Shown piece by piece: positions 6,647 to 14,623 of a DNA stretch of 20,059 bases. Origin of the DNA: an uncultured Oscillospiraceae bacterium (GTDB taxonomy: Bacteria; Bacillota; Clostridia; Oscillospirales; Oscillospiraceae); contig CAAFLE010000067.1 in assembly GCA_900763675.1 (NCBI GenBank), positions 1 through 20,059 on the forward strand. The letters run 5' to 3'. Under the pieces are notes generated by a model. That model made no database searches, was not told where the DNA came from, and saw only the letters and a program-made list of their open reading frames with translations. Position 1 is the stretch's first letter. Each line of letters starts with the position of its first letter. A program made the translations under genes and the position numbers.

Positions 6647-7333
6647 ATGATCTACCTTCTGGAGGATGACGAGAGCATCCGGAAGCTTGTGACCTATACG
6701 CTCGAACACGCCGGGTACCATGCCGCGGGGTTTGACCGTCCCTCGGCGTTCTGGGCGGCGATGAAGCGCGAAGCGCCGGAGCTGGTGCTGCTCGACATCA
6801 TGCTGCCGGAGGAGGACGGGCTGTCGGTGTTGCAAAAGCTGCGCGGCTCCGCGCTCTGGCGGGAGCTTCCGGTGATGATGATGACGGCGAAAAACGCCGA
6901 GTATGACCGCGTGATCGGTCTGGACGCCGGGGCGGACGACTATATCTCCAAGCCGTTCGGCATGATGGAGCTGCTGGCACGGGTGCGGGCGGTGCTGCGC
7001 CGGACAAATACCGCCGCGGCGGCGGAGCATACCGCCGGCGAACTGTACGTCTGCCGCGACAAGCACATTGCCCGCGTTTCCGGGCGCGACGTGGCGCTCA
7101 CGAACAAGGAATTCTCGCTGCTCTGCCTGCTCATGGAAAATTCCGGCGCGGCGCTCAGCCGCGACACGATCATGGACCGGGTGTGGGGCAGCGGCTTCGA
7201 CGGAGAGAACCGCACCGTGGACGTACACGTGCGCACGCTGCGCACAAAGCTCGGCACGGCGGGCGCGTATATTGAAACGGTGCGCGGCGTCGGCTACCGG
7301 TTCACGCCGGAGAAAACCGGGGGGACGCCATGA
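6647..7333 (+). CDS. OmpR/PhoB-family response regulator (PhoP-like)
   Basis: The 228-aa regulator has an N-terminal receiver with acidic pocket Glu6/Asp7/Asp8, phospho-acceptor Asp50 in LLDIMLPEEDG, Thr80 and Lys102 in SKPF. From about 130 it has a winged-helix DNA-binding domain with the typical LTNKEFSLLCLLMEN and NRTVDVHVRTLRTKLG segments, ending with ETVRGVGYRF. GGAGG at 6634-6638 fixes the start. It overlaps the kinase gene by four bases (ATGA). Pho-box-like repeats and a divergent phosphate transporter point to PhoP/PhoB orthology. The sequence alone could also fit other OmpR-class regulators. Confidence 0.9.
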   Translation: MIYLLEDDESIRKLVTYTLEHAGYHAAGFDRPSAFWAAMKREAPELVLLDIMLPEEDGLSVLQKLRGSALWRELPVMMMTAKNAEYDRVIGLDAGADDYISKPFGMMELLARVRAVLRRTNTAAAAEHTAGELYVCRDKHIARVSGRDVALTNKEFSLLCLLMENSGAALSRDTIMDRVWGSGFDGENRTVDVHVRTLRTKLGTAGAYIETVRGVGYRFTPEKTGGTP

Positions 7334-8664
7334 AAGCCAAGCTCTTTCTCCGCAGCTTCGTTTTTGCTCTTCTGGTCGCGGCGTTCACCGCCGCAGCGGT
7401 GCTGTTCCTGCTCCACCCGGAGCGGGCGGGAACGGCGTTTTACGAGGAAACGCTGCCGCAGCTTTTGTGGCTGCTCCCAACGGGCGTGGGCTTTGCCGCG
7501 GCGGGCGCGTGGCTCGTGACGCGCAGCATCACCGACCCCATCGGCAGGATCGACCCCGAAAGTCCCGGCACGGAAGCGCCGTATGAGGAACTGGTGCCGC
7601 TGCTGGCACGCATCCGCGCCCAGAACCGCCGCATCCGCCAGCAGGAGGAGACGCTTGGACAGACGCGGCGCGACTTTGCCGCCATCACCGAGAACATGGG
7701 CGAGAGCTTTCTTCTGCTCGATAAGCGTCTGAACGTTCTCTCGCGCAATGTGTCGGCAAGCTATCTGTTTCCTGCGCCCGCGAGCGGGGAGACGGACAAT
7801 CTCAACCGCAGCGGCTGCCCGGAGGAGATCGTCCGCGCCGCCGAACGCGCTCTCGCCGGGCGGCGCACGGAGCTTACGGTCCAGATGCGCGAGCGGTTTT
7901 ATTATGTCATCGCCACGCCCGTATTTTCCGATAACCAGATCACCGGCGCGGTCGTCATCGCGCTCGATACGACCGAGCGGGAGCAGCGCGAGGCGCTGCG
8001 GCGCGAGTTTTCCGCGAACGTATCGCACGAGCTGAAAACGCCGCTCACGTCCATCTCCGGCTTTGCGGAGCTTTTGAAAAACGGCATGGTGCCGCCGGAG
8101 CGCATGGGCGAGTTTGCCGGAGACATTTATAAGGAATCACAGCGGCTCATCGCACTTGTGGACGACATCATCGAGCTTTCCCGGCTCGAGGACGACACCG
8201 CCGCGCCGGAGACGTCCCTCGTCGATCTCTACGCGCTCTCGGAGGAGACGCTCGCCTCGCTCCGCCCGGCAGCGGAGCGCCGGAACGTGACGCTTGAACT
8301 GCGCGGCGGGGAAGCCGTGGTGCAGGGCGTGCGTGCGGCGCTGCAGGAGCTTGTCTACAATCTCTGCGACAACGCCGTGAAGTATAACCGTCCCGGCGGC
8401 AGTGTGACCGTTACGGCGGAGCGCCGCGGCGGGGAAACGGTGTTGTCCGTGGAGGATACTGGCATCGGCATCCCGTACGAGCATCAAAACCGGGTGTTTG
8501 AGCGGTTCTACCGCGTGGACAAGAGCCATTCCCGCCAGCTCGGCGGCACGGGTCTCGGACTTTCCATCGTCAAGCACGCCGCGGCGATGCACAAGGCGCG
8601 GCTGGAGCTGTGGAGCGAGCCGGGTACCGGCACGAAGATCACCGTGCATTTCGACGCGCAATAA
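7330..8664 (+). CDS. PhoR-type sensor histidine kinase
   Basis: The 444-aa membrane kinase is partner of the regulator before it (4-base overlap). Two membrane segments (about 8-28 and 44-64) leave only some 15 residues outside, so it has no extracellular sensor domain. A cytoplasmic PAS-like region follows (about 112-220, around FAAITENMGESFLLLD). The HisKA helix carries phospho-acceptor His233 in SHELKTPLTS, and the ATPase domain shows the N box LCDNAVKYN, the G1 box EDTGIGIP, and RFYRVDKSHSRQLGGTGLGLSIVKH. The small outside loop matches PhoR kinases, which take their phosphate signal through a transporter and PhoU rather than from a ligand. The PhoU-like tail of the divergent transporter is the obvious candidate partner. 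Confidence 0.9.
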   Translation: MKAKLFLRSFVFALLVAAFTAAAVLFLLHPERAGTAFYEETLPQLLWLLPTGVGFAAAGAWLVTRSITDPIGRIDPESPGTEAPYEELVPLLARIRAQNRRIRQQEETLGQTRRDFAAITENMGESFLLLDKRLNVLSRNVSASYLFPAPASGETDNLNRSGCPEEIVRAAERALAGRRTELTVQMRERFYYVIATPVFSDNQITGAVVIALDTTEREQREALRREFSANVSHELKTPLTSISGFAELLKNGMVPPERMGEFAGDIYKESQRLIALVDDIIELSRLEDDTAAPETSLVDLYALSEETLASLRPAAERRNVTLELRGGEAVVQGVRAALQELVYNLCDNAVKYNRPGGSVTVTAERRGGETVLSVEDTGIGIPYEHQNRVFERFYRVDKSHSRQLGGTGLGLSIVKHAAAMHKARLELWSEPGTGTKITVHFDAQ

Positions 8665-8682
8665 CGCGCAATAAAAATTCTA

Positions 8683-8719
8683 TCCGCCCCTTGCACTCTG
8701 AAAGAACGCAAGGGGCGGA
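8683..8719. terminator. GC-rich stem-loop after the PhoR-type kinase
   Basis: A perfect 12-bp stem (8683-8694 with 8708-8719) has a 13-base loop. The plus strand continues ATTGTGCGTT, a poor U-tract, so as a plus-strand terminator it is weak. Read on the minus strand it is followed by a run of five T. It still likely marks the end of the two-component operon. Confidence 0.5.
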
Positions 8720-8730
8720 ATTGTGCGTTC

Positions 8731-8766
8731 TGCATAAATATGAAAAGATTTGTTTGTATAAATATG
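8731..8766 (+). promoter_or_regulatory. 12-bp direct repeat upstream of the ABC importer promoter
   Basis: TGCATAAATATG (8731-8742) recurs as TGTATAAATATG (8755-8766), identical at 11 of 12 bases and offset by 24 bp. The pair lies 45 bp before the -35. AraC-type regulators commonly bind such direct repeats about two helical turns apart, and one is encoded at the end of this gene cluster. The role is inference. Confidence 0.45.
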
Positions 8767-8811
8767 GCATTTAGTTTGAAAAATTCCCTGAAATGGTTGC
8801 GTTTTGTGGGA

Positions 8812-8839
8812 TTTACTTCCTCTTCCGACATAGTACAAT
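8812..8839 (+). promoter_or_regulatory. Promoter of the ABC importer operon
   Basis: TTTACT (8812-8817, 4 of 6) is followed after 16 bases by TACAAT (8834-8839, 5 of 6). The weak -35 suits a promoter that needs an activator. It gives a leader of about 40 bases to the lipoprotein start. Confidence 0.6.
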
Positions 8840-8884
8840 GAAAGAGCAATGGGCCGCATCGGCTCAAAACAAAAGGAGGAAAAA

Positions 8885-9946
8885 ATGATGAAGATGAAGA
8901 AGCTCATGGCGCTCGTGCTGGCTCTGACGCTGGTGCTTGTGCTGGCGGCGTGCGGTCAGACGAGCGCTCCCGCCGAGAGCGGCAAGACCGAAGCCCCTGC
9001 CGAAGGCGAGCAGACGCTCATCGTCTACACCGCCAGAAGCGAGAGTCTGAACAACGCCGTCATCGAGAACTTTGAAGCGGACACCGGCATCCACGTCGAA
9101 GTGGTCACCGGCGGCACCGGCGAGGTCCTCAAGCGTGTGCGCTCCGAAGCCGCCAATCCCCAGGGCGACATCTGTTGGGCAGCCGACGAGGCAATGCTCA
9201 AGGATTACACCGACTGCTTTGAAGAGTATGTCTCTCCCGAAGACGCCAACATGATGGAAGGCTACAAGAACACGACCGGCTATTCCTCTCCCGCGTTCTG
9301 CGATCCCACCGTTTTCATCGTGAATACCGACCTTGCCGGAGACATTGAGATCAACGGCTTTGCCGATCTTCTCAACCCCGCCCTCAAGGGCAAGATCGCC
9401 GGCGGCGATCCCGTGAACTCCAGCTCCGCATTCCAGTGCCTGATCGCCGGTCTCTATGACATGGGCAACGGCGATCCGATGTCCGACGCCGCGTGGGAAT
9501 GGGCCGCCGGCCTCGTCGAGAATCTCGACGGCGTCAGCCTGACCAGCTCCTCGCAGGTCTATAAGGGCGTTGCCGAGGGCGAGTACATCGTCGGCCTTAC
9601 GTGGGAAGACCCCGCCGCGGCTTACGTCCGTGACGGCGTCGCCGTGAAGGTTGTGTTCCCCGAGGAAGGCGCTCTGATGTCCGGTCAGTGCGTGTCCATC
9701 ATCAAGGGCGCTCCGCACATGGAGAACGCCAAGAAGTTTGTGGACTATATGCTCAGCGAGACCTGCCAGAACTACGTCGGTCAGAACCTGACGGTCCGTC
9801 CGCTCCGCCAGAACGTTCAGCTCAACGACAGTCTGACGCCGTGGAGCGAGATCAACCGTCTCGAGAGCTATGACGGCGTGTGGGTCGCCGCCAACAAGTC
9901 CGCCATCACCGAGAAATACAGCGAGTGCCTGGAAAACGTGGGCTGA
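8885..9946 (+). CDS. ABC importer substrate-binding lipoprotein (FbpA/AfuA class)
   Basis: The 353-aa lipoprotein captures the solute outside the membrane for the ATPase and permease that follow. Lys residues, a hydrophobic stretch and the lipobox LAAC (Cys23) form a lipoprotein signal; a Ser/Glu/Ala-rich linker follows. The mature part starts LIVYTARS and has TGGTGEVLKRVRSEAANPQGD, the pattern of the family annotated as Fe(3+)-binding. No adjacent tyrosine pair, as used by FbpA to hold iron, is visible. Some close relatives (AfuA, and S. aureus HptA by recollection) bind hexose phosphates. AAGGAGG at 8873-8879 supports ATG 8885; ATG 8888 is equally possible. The frame is open back to 8849, but that part contains the ribosome site. 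Confidence 0.88.
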   Translation: MMKMKKLMALVLALTLVLVLAACGQTSAPAESGKTEAPAEGEQTLIVYTARSESLNNAVIENFEADTGIHVEVVTGGTGEVLKRVRSEAANPQGDICWAADEAMLKDYTDCFEEYVSPEDANMMEGYKNTTGYSSPAFCDPTVFIVNTDLAGDIEINGFADLLNPALKGKIAGGDPVNSSSAFQCLIAGLYDMGNGDPMSDAAWEWAAGLVENLDGVSLTSSSQVYKGVAEGEYIVGLTWEDPAAAYVRDGVAVKVVFPEEGALMSGQCVSIIKGAPHMENAKKFVDYMLSETCQNYVGQNLTVRPLRQNVQLNDSLTPWSEINRLESYDGVWVAANKSAITEKYSECLENVG

Positions 9947-9964
9947 TTCGCCGTTGACATTCCT

Positions 9965-9995
9965 GCGGGTCTGCGGTCACAAGCCGCAGACCCGC
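9965..9995 (+). promoter_or_regulatory. Intercistronic stem-loop between lipoprotein and ATPase genes
   Basis: A perfect 12-bp GC-rich stem (9965-9976 with 9984-9995) has a 7-base loop and no U-tract. In binding-protein importers such a hairpin usually protects the upstream message from 3' decay, or partly stops transcription, so the binding protein outnumbers the transporter. The location fits that; the effect is inferred. Confidence 0.65.
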
Positions 9996-10038
9996 GTGTT
10001 CTGCACAACAATCACGCGAAAGAAAGGGTACAGAGACG

Positions 10039-11145
10039 ATGGGCGCCACCATTACCATTGAAAACGCCGTCAAACGCTACGGCAACGATACGATCATCAA
10101 CGGTCTCTCTCTGGAAGTCAGACCAGGCGAGTTTTTCACGCTGCTGGGACCCTCCGGCTGCGGCAAGACGACGCTGCTGCGAATGATCATCGGCTTCAAC
10201 TCCATCGAGGGCGGTACGTTCAAGATCAACGACCGCGTCATCAACAACATCCCCACCAACAAGCGGAACATCGGCATGGTGTTTCAGAACTATGCGGTAT
10301 TCCCGCACATGAATGTATTTGATAACGTCGCCTTCGGTCTGCGCAACCGCAGACTGCCGAAGGATGAAATAGAACGCAAGGTCAACAGCATTCTCAAGGT
10401 CGTGAAGATCGACCATCTCAAGGACCGTATGCCGGCGAATCTCTCCGGCGGACAGCAGCAGCGCGTGGCGCTTGCCCGCGCCATCGTCATCGAGCCGGAG
10501 GTGCTGCTGATGGACGAGCCGCTGTCCAACCTTGACGCGAAGCTGCGCGTGGAAATGCGCAACGCCATCAAGCGCATCCAGCAGCAGTTCGGCATCACCA
10601 CCGTATACGTCACGCACGATCAGGAGGAAGCGCTGGCGGTGTCCGACCGCATCGCCGTTATGGACGGCGGCGTCATCCAGCAGATTGACACGCCCCAGCG
10701 CGTGTACCAGCGTCCCGCCAACCGATTCGTCTCGAACTTCATCGGGCTTTCCAACTTCCTCAAGGCGAGCGTTTCCCGCAGCGGGACCGGCGCGGAGCTT
10801 TGTTTTACCGACGGCGGCTACCGCGCTGCGATGGATAACCTCAGCGCCGAGGCGGCCGACGGCACGGAAGTTCTTGCCGCGGTCCGTCCGGAAGAGTTCA
10901 TCCTGTCCGTCGGCGAGGGAGAGGGCATTCCCGCCACGGTACGCAGCAGCGTATTTCTCGGCACAACGACGCATTACTTCCTGACGCTTCCCTCCGGGCA
11001 GGAAGTCGAGGCGGTCCGCGACAGCGACGAGTGGACGGTCATCCCCGACGGCAGCGAGGTGCGTTTGCAGGTGAAGCCGCGCCGCATCAACGTGTTCACC
11101 GCCGGCGGCGAGCGCTCTCTGGTCATTCGAGAGGAGCTTCTATGA
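10039..11145 (+). CDS. ABC importer ATPase (FbpC/AfuC/PotA-like)
   Basis: The 368-aa cytoplasmic ATPase powers the importer. Walker A is GPSGCGKTT (37-45), the Q-loop Gln83 is in VFQNYAVFPH, the signature is LSGGQ (135-139), Walker B is LLMDEP (156-161) and the H-loop His193 is in THDQEEA. After about 240 a beta-rich C-terminal TOBE-type region follows, as in the PotA/FbpC/MalK class. The start at 10039 has a weak AAAGGG site upstream. The stop overlaps the permease start (ATGA, 11142-11145), so the two are translationally coupled. Confidence 0.93.
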   Translation: MGATITIENAVKRYGNDTIINGLSLEVRPGEFFTLLGPSGCGKTTLLRMIIGFNSIEGGTFKINDRVINNIPTNKRNIGMVFQNYAVFPHMNVFDNVAFGLRNRRLPKDEIERKVNSILKVVKIDHLKDRMPANLSGGQQQRVALARAIVIEPEVLLMDEPLSNLDAKLRVEMRNAIKRIQQQFGITTVYVTHDQEEALAVSDRIAVMDGGVIQQIDTPQRVYQRPANRFVSNFIGLSNFLKASVSRSGTGAELCFTDGGYRAAMDNLSAEAADGTEVLAAVRPEEFILSVGEGEGIPATVRSSVFLGTTTHYFLTLPSGQEVEAVRDSDEWTVIPDGSEVRLQVKPRRINVFTAGGERSLVIREELL

Positions 11146-12800
11146 GATACGCCGGAGAAAAGCGCTTCAACGGCTGGACGGCGCTGACGCTCCTTTTGCT
11201 GGCGCTGTTTCTGCTGTTCGTCATCTACCCCATCGGTATGCTGCTCATCAAGAGCCTTTTTACCGGCGGCAAGGTGGATCTCAGCTATTTCGTTAAATTC
11301 TTCACGAAAAAATATTACTGGGGCGCTCTCGTCAACAGCTTCAAGGTCACGATCGTGTCCACGCTCGTGGCGTCGCTCATCGGCGTGCCGATGGCGTATC
11401 TGCTGCGGAGCGTGAAGATCCGCGGCGCGGGTCTCATCAACATCCTCATCGTCATTTCGTATCTCTCCCCGCCGTTCATCGGCGCGTACTCGTGGATCCA
11501 GCTGCTGGGACGAAACGGCTTCATCACCCGCATCGTCAACGCGCTGCTGGGCGTGAAGCTGCCGGGCATTTACGGCTTTGCCGGCATCGTTCTGGTATTC
11601 TCGCTCCAGTCGTTCCCGCTGATCTATATGTACGTTTCCGGCGCGATGAAGAATCTGGACAACTCCCTGAACGAGGCGGCGGAAAGCCTTGGCTGCAACG
11701 CCTTCCAGCGCGTCACGAAGATCATCTTCCCGCTGGTGATGCCGTCGCTGCTCGCGGGGGCGCTGCTCGTGTTCATGCGCGTGTTCGCCGATTTCGGCAC
11801 GCCCATGATCATCGGCGAGGGCTACAAGACCTTCCCGGTCATGCTGTACACGCAGTTCATGGGCGAGGTCGGCACGAACGACGGCTTTGCCGCTACCATG
11901 TGTCTGATCGTCATCGTCATCGCGCTCATGTTCTTCTTCCTGCAAAAGGCGCTGGGTCGCCGGTTCACCTATTCCATGTCGGCGCTCAAGCCCATGGAAG
12001 CGGCGGAGGCGAAGGGCTGGCGCAAGGTCTTGTCGTATATCGCGGTGTATCTTGTGGCGTTCGTCGCGGCGCTGCCTCAGATCACGGTGCTGGTCACGTC
12101 GTTCATCGGCACGATCAACGGCTCGCTCTTCACCGGCGAGTTCACGCTCGACAACTACCGCAACATCTTTGCAAAGAGCAACACCAGCGCCATTACGAAC
12201 AGCTATCTTTTCGGACTCATGGCGATCGTGATCGTGGTGGTGTGCGGCATCCTCATTTCGTATCTCAGCGTCCGCAAGCGCAACGCGCTCACCTCGGCGC
12301 TCGACGTGCTGACAATGTTCCCGTACATCATCCCCGGGTCCGTACTCGGCATTTCGTTCCTGTATGCCTTCAACGGTCCTCCGTTCATGCTCGGCGGCAC
12401 GGTTCTCATCATCGTCATTTCGCTCTCCATTCGGCGAATGCCGTATACCATCCGGTCCAGTACGGCGATCATCGGGCAGATCAGCCCCAGCGTAGAGGAG
12501 GCGTCCATCAGTCTGGGCGCGTCGCAGCTGAAAACGTTTCTGCGCGTGACCATTCCCATGATGCTGCCCGGCGTTCTCTCCGGCGCGATCATGAGCTGGA
12601 TCACGCTTATCAGCGAGCTGAGCTCCTCGGTCATCCTGTACACCAGCAAGACCATGACGCTCACGGTGGCGATTTATTCCGAGGTCATCCGCAGCAACTT
12701 CGGCAACGCGGCGGCATACTCTACCATTTTGACGCTTACGTCCATTCTGTCGCTGCTGATCTTCTTCAAGCTCAGCGGCAAAGAGGATCTGAGCGTATAA
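11142..12800 (+). CDS. ABC importer permease, fused double-domain type (FbpB/AfuB-like)
   Basis: The 552-aa integral membrane protein has about twelve membrane segments in two homologous halves, so one chain provides the whole transmembrane pore. Each half has an EAA-type coupling loop that docks on the ATPase: LNEAAESLGCNAFQRVTKIIFP (EAA at 178-180) and VEEASISLGASQLKTFLRVTIP (EEA at 452-454). This two-in-one layout is typical of FbpB/AfuB/ThiP-class permeases. The start at 11142 overlaps the ATPase stop. The open frame reaches back to 11031 inside the ATPase gene, but that part is a shadow. A stem-loop follows the stop. Confidence 0.93.
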   Translation: MRYAGEKRFNGWTALTLLLLALFLLFVIYPIGMLLIKSLFTGGKVDLSYFVKFFTKKYYWGALVNSFKVTIVSTLVASLIGVPMAYLLRSVKIRGAGLINILIVISYLSPPFIGAYSWIQLLGRNGFITRIVNALLGVKLPGIYGFAGIVLVFSLQSFPLIYMYVSGAMKNLDNSLNEAAESLGCNAFQRVTKIIFPLVMPSLLAGALLVFMRVFADFGTPMIIGEGYKTFPVMLYTQFMGEVGTNDGFAATMCLIVIVIALMFFFLQKALGRRFTYSMSALKPMEAAEAKGWRKVLSYIAVYLVAFVAALPQITVLVTSFIGTINGSLFTGEFTLDNYRNIFAKSNTSAITNSYLFGLMAIVIVVVCGILISYLSVRKRNALTSALDVLTMFPYIIPGSVLGISFLYAFNGPPFMLGGTVLIIVISLSIRRMPYTIRSSTAIIGQISPSVEEASISLGASQLKTFLRVTIPMMLPGVLSGAIMSWITLISELSSSVILYTSKTMTLTVAIYSEVIRSNFGNAAAYSTILTLTSILSLLIFFKLSGKEDLSV

Positions 12801-12806
12801 GCTCTT

Positions 12807-12845
12807 GCGGTGCGCCTTACCGGGCGCACCGCTTTCCGCTCTTTT
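12807..12845 (+). terminator. Terminator-like hairpin after the permease gene
   Basis: A perfect 10-bp stem (12807-12816 with 12823-12832) has a 6-base loop and is followed by an interrupted T-rich stretch, TTTCCGCTCTTTT. It probably gives partial termination, with the kinase gene also having its own promoter just after it. Confidence 0.6.
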
Positions 12846-12870
12846 CACAGCGGGGATATTATGGTAAAAT
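12842..12870 (+). promoter_or_regulatory. Extended -10 promoter of the YesM/HptS-like kinase
   Basis: TAAAAT (12865-12870, 5 of 6) is preceded by TGG, an extended -10. A weak -35, TTTTCA (4 of 6), lies 17 bases upstream at 12842-12847, overlapping the tail of the terminator hairpin. Confidence 0.5.
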
Positions 12871-12892
12871 CAGAGAAAAGGGAGGGGCGGAT

Positions 12893-14623
12893 ATGCACAG
12901 AGAAACCTTTCAAAATCAGCTGCGCCGCTCCTTTATCGGGTATGTGGCGGCGATTCTGGCGCTGATCGTGCTGCTGTATTTGGGCGGCTTTGCGCTGAAT
13001 TTTTTCACGGTCGTGGTGCGCGGCTGCCGAAAGGAGAACCGGGAGCTGGTGAATACGCTCGGGGAGCAGCTCGAAGCGTATGACCGCGGCGCGGCGGAGC
13101 TGACGGCGTCGGACGCGCTGCGCTGCGCTCCCGGCGAGGACGGCGGTTCGTATCTTGAAGCAAACCGGCTGCTGTACGATTTCATCAACCGGCAGGAGCT
13201 GCGGGCATATTTCGTGCTGCTCGATGCCGATATGCAGGTCCTGAGTTCCAACTTCAGCGCCCACAACCAGTCGATCTTCGCTTCCTCCGCGTTCGCCGCG
13301 GGCGCGGCGGCGCGAATGCGGCAGGAGCCGGGCGCGACGCTCCGCTACGTCTGCACCGCGCCGGTGAGCAGCGAGCAGTCGTGCAGCTATACGATCTGCC
13401 GCGCCGTACCGGACGGGACCGGCGCGGCGGCGGGGTATCTGCTGCTGAATCTCCGGCAGGAGGGCTTTCGGAACGCCGTGCGCGACACTGCCTCCGAGGT
13501 GCTGCTGACCGATCGCTACGATAATCTCATCTATACCACGCTCGACGCAAGGGAGGACCCGCAGGACAAGCAGCCCAGCAACAAGTTCTCCCTGCCGATG
13601 GAGAACGACGGCATCCTTACCCTTGACGACAGCCGCTACTATGCCGCCCGCGGCACGGTCGGACCGCAGGGGCTGCGGCTGTATACGCTGACGTCACTGG
13701 ACGTGCAGCTGCGGATGCTGCTCTACAGCGCGGGACTTTTCGCGGTATTTCTGCTGCTGCTCATCGGCATCGTCACCGCTATGACGCGGGCGTTCACCCG
13801 ACAGAACGCTATGGAGCTGGGCGAGCTGAAAACCGCCGTGGAGGAACTCAAGCACGGCGGCGGCGCGGAGGCGCTCCCCGCGCAATGCTCCGAGGAGTCG
13901 CAGGCGCTTTATACGCGCTTCCGCGCTCTGATCGCCCACAACGACGAACTGCTCGACCGGCGGCGTCAGATGGAGATCAAGCATTTGGAGGAACAGTTCA
14001 ACCCGCATTTTGTCTATAACGTCATGGAGACTGTCCGTTACCAGATCAGCGAGGACCCGGAGACCGCCTCGGAGATGCTGCTCTCGTTCGCATCGCTGAT
14101 GCGCTACAGCGTCAACTATGGGCATACGAAGGTATCGCTGGAAACGGACGTGGAGTATGTGAACGACTATCTTCTGCTGCAAAAGGCACGGTACAACAAC
14201 TGCCTGCTCTATGAGTTTGACATCCCGGAGGAGCTGCTCGAATGCCGCGTGCCGAAGCTGCTTTTGCAGCCGGTCATTGAAAACAGCATTACTCACGGCT
14301 ACCGCGCCGGGCAGACGCTGAATATCCGCGTGCGGGCAGAGCATCGCGGCGACGCGCTGCGCTTCACCGTCTCGGACGACGGCGCCGGCATCCCCGCGGA
14401 GCGGCTTTGCGAGCTGCGCGAGAGCTTTGAGCGCGATCTTGCAAACGAGTATACCGCCCACGTGGGGCTTTACAATATCCAGAAGGTCATCCGACTGACC
14501 TACGGCGCTCCCTACGGCGTACAGATCGAAAGCACGGAGGGCGAGGGAACCGCCGTGACGCTGACGATCCCCTATGAAGTGGAGGAAAACGAAGATGCTG
14601 AAGGTTTTGCTGGTGGAGGATGA
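12893..14623 (+). CDS. LytS/YesM-type sensor histidine kinase (HptS-like)
   Basis: The 576-aa membrane kinase has membrane segment 1 at about 14-36, a large extracellular sensing region of some 230 residues, and membrane segment 2 at about 276-298. A short cytoplasmic linker leads to the HisKA_7-type region with phospho-acceptor His372 in EEQFNPHFVYNVMETVRYQI, then the ATPase domain with LLLQPVIENSITHGY and SDDGAGIP. GGGAGGGG at 12880-12887 sets the start at 12893; the frame is open far upstream only as a shadow of the permease gene. It overlaps the regulator gene by 29 bases. Its place after the importer suggests it senses the same solute, perhaps through the lipoprotein, as HptA/HptS are proposed to do. 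That is inference. Confidence 0.9.
   Translation: MHRETFQNQLRRSFIGYVAAILALIVLLYLGGFALNFFTVVVRGCRKENRELVNTLGEQLEAYDRGAAELTASDALRCAPGEDGGSYLEANRLLYDFINRQELRAYFVLLDADMQVLSSNFSAHNQSIFASSAFAAGAAARMRQEPGATLRYVCTAPVSSEQSCSYTICRAVPDGTGAAAGYLLLNLRQEGFRNAVRDTASEVLLTDRYDNLIYTTLDAREDPQDKQPSNKFSLPMENDGILTLDDSRYYAARGTVGPQGLRLYTLTSLDVQLRMLLYSAGLFAVFLLLLIGIVTAMTRAFTRQNAMELGELKTAVEELKHGGGAEALPAQCSEESQALYTRFRALIAHNDELLDRRRQMEIKHLEEQFNPHFVYNVMETVRYQISEDPETASEMLLSFASLMRYSVNYGHTKVSLETDVEYVNDYLLLQKARYNNCLLYEFDIPEELLECRVPKLLLQPVIENSITHGYRAGQTLNIRVRAEHRGDALRFTVSDDGAGIPAERLCELRESFERDLANEYTAHVGLYNIQKVIRLTYGAPYGVQIESTEGEGTAVTLTIPYEVEENEDAEGFAGGG

Noticed and set aside
8796..8811. Possible CcpA cre site near the importer promoter
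   Set aside because: Only a partial match to the cre consensus on the minus strand; the conserved TG and CA ends are missing.
10974..12848. A 624-codon open frame on the minus strand, antisense to the permease gene
   Set aside because: It is Arg/His/Asp/Glu-rich low-complexity translation of the opposite strand of a clear membrane permease. Such antisense frames are common in GC-rich coding DNA and it has no recognisable domain or ribosome site.
11492..12892. N-terminal extension of the kinase frame back into the permease gene
   Set aside because: The extension is His/Arg-rich out-of-frame permease sequence. A good ribosome site and extended -10 promoter place the kinase start at 12893.
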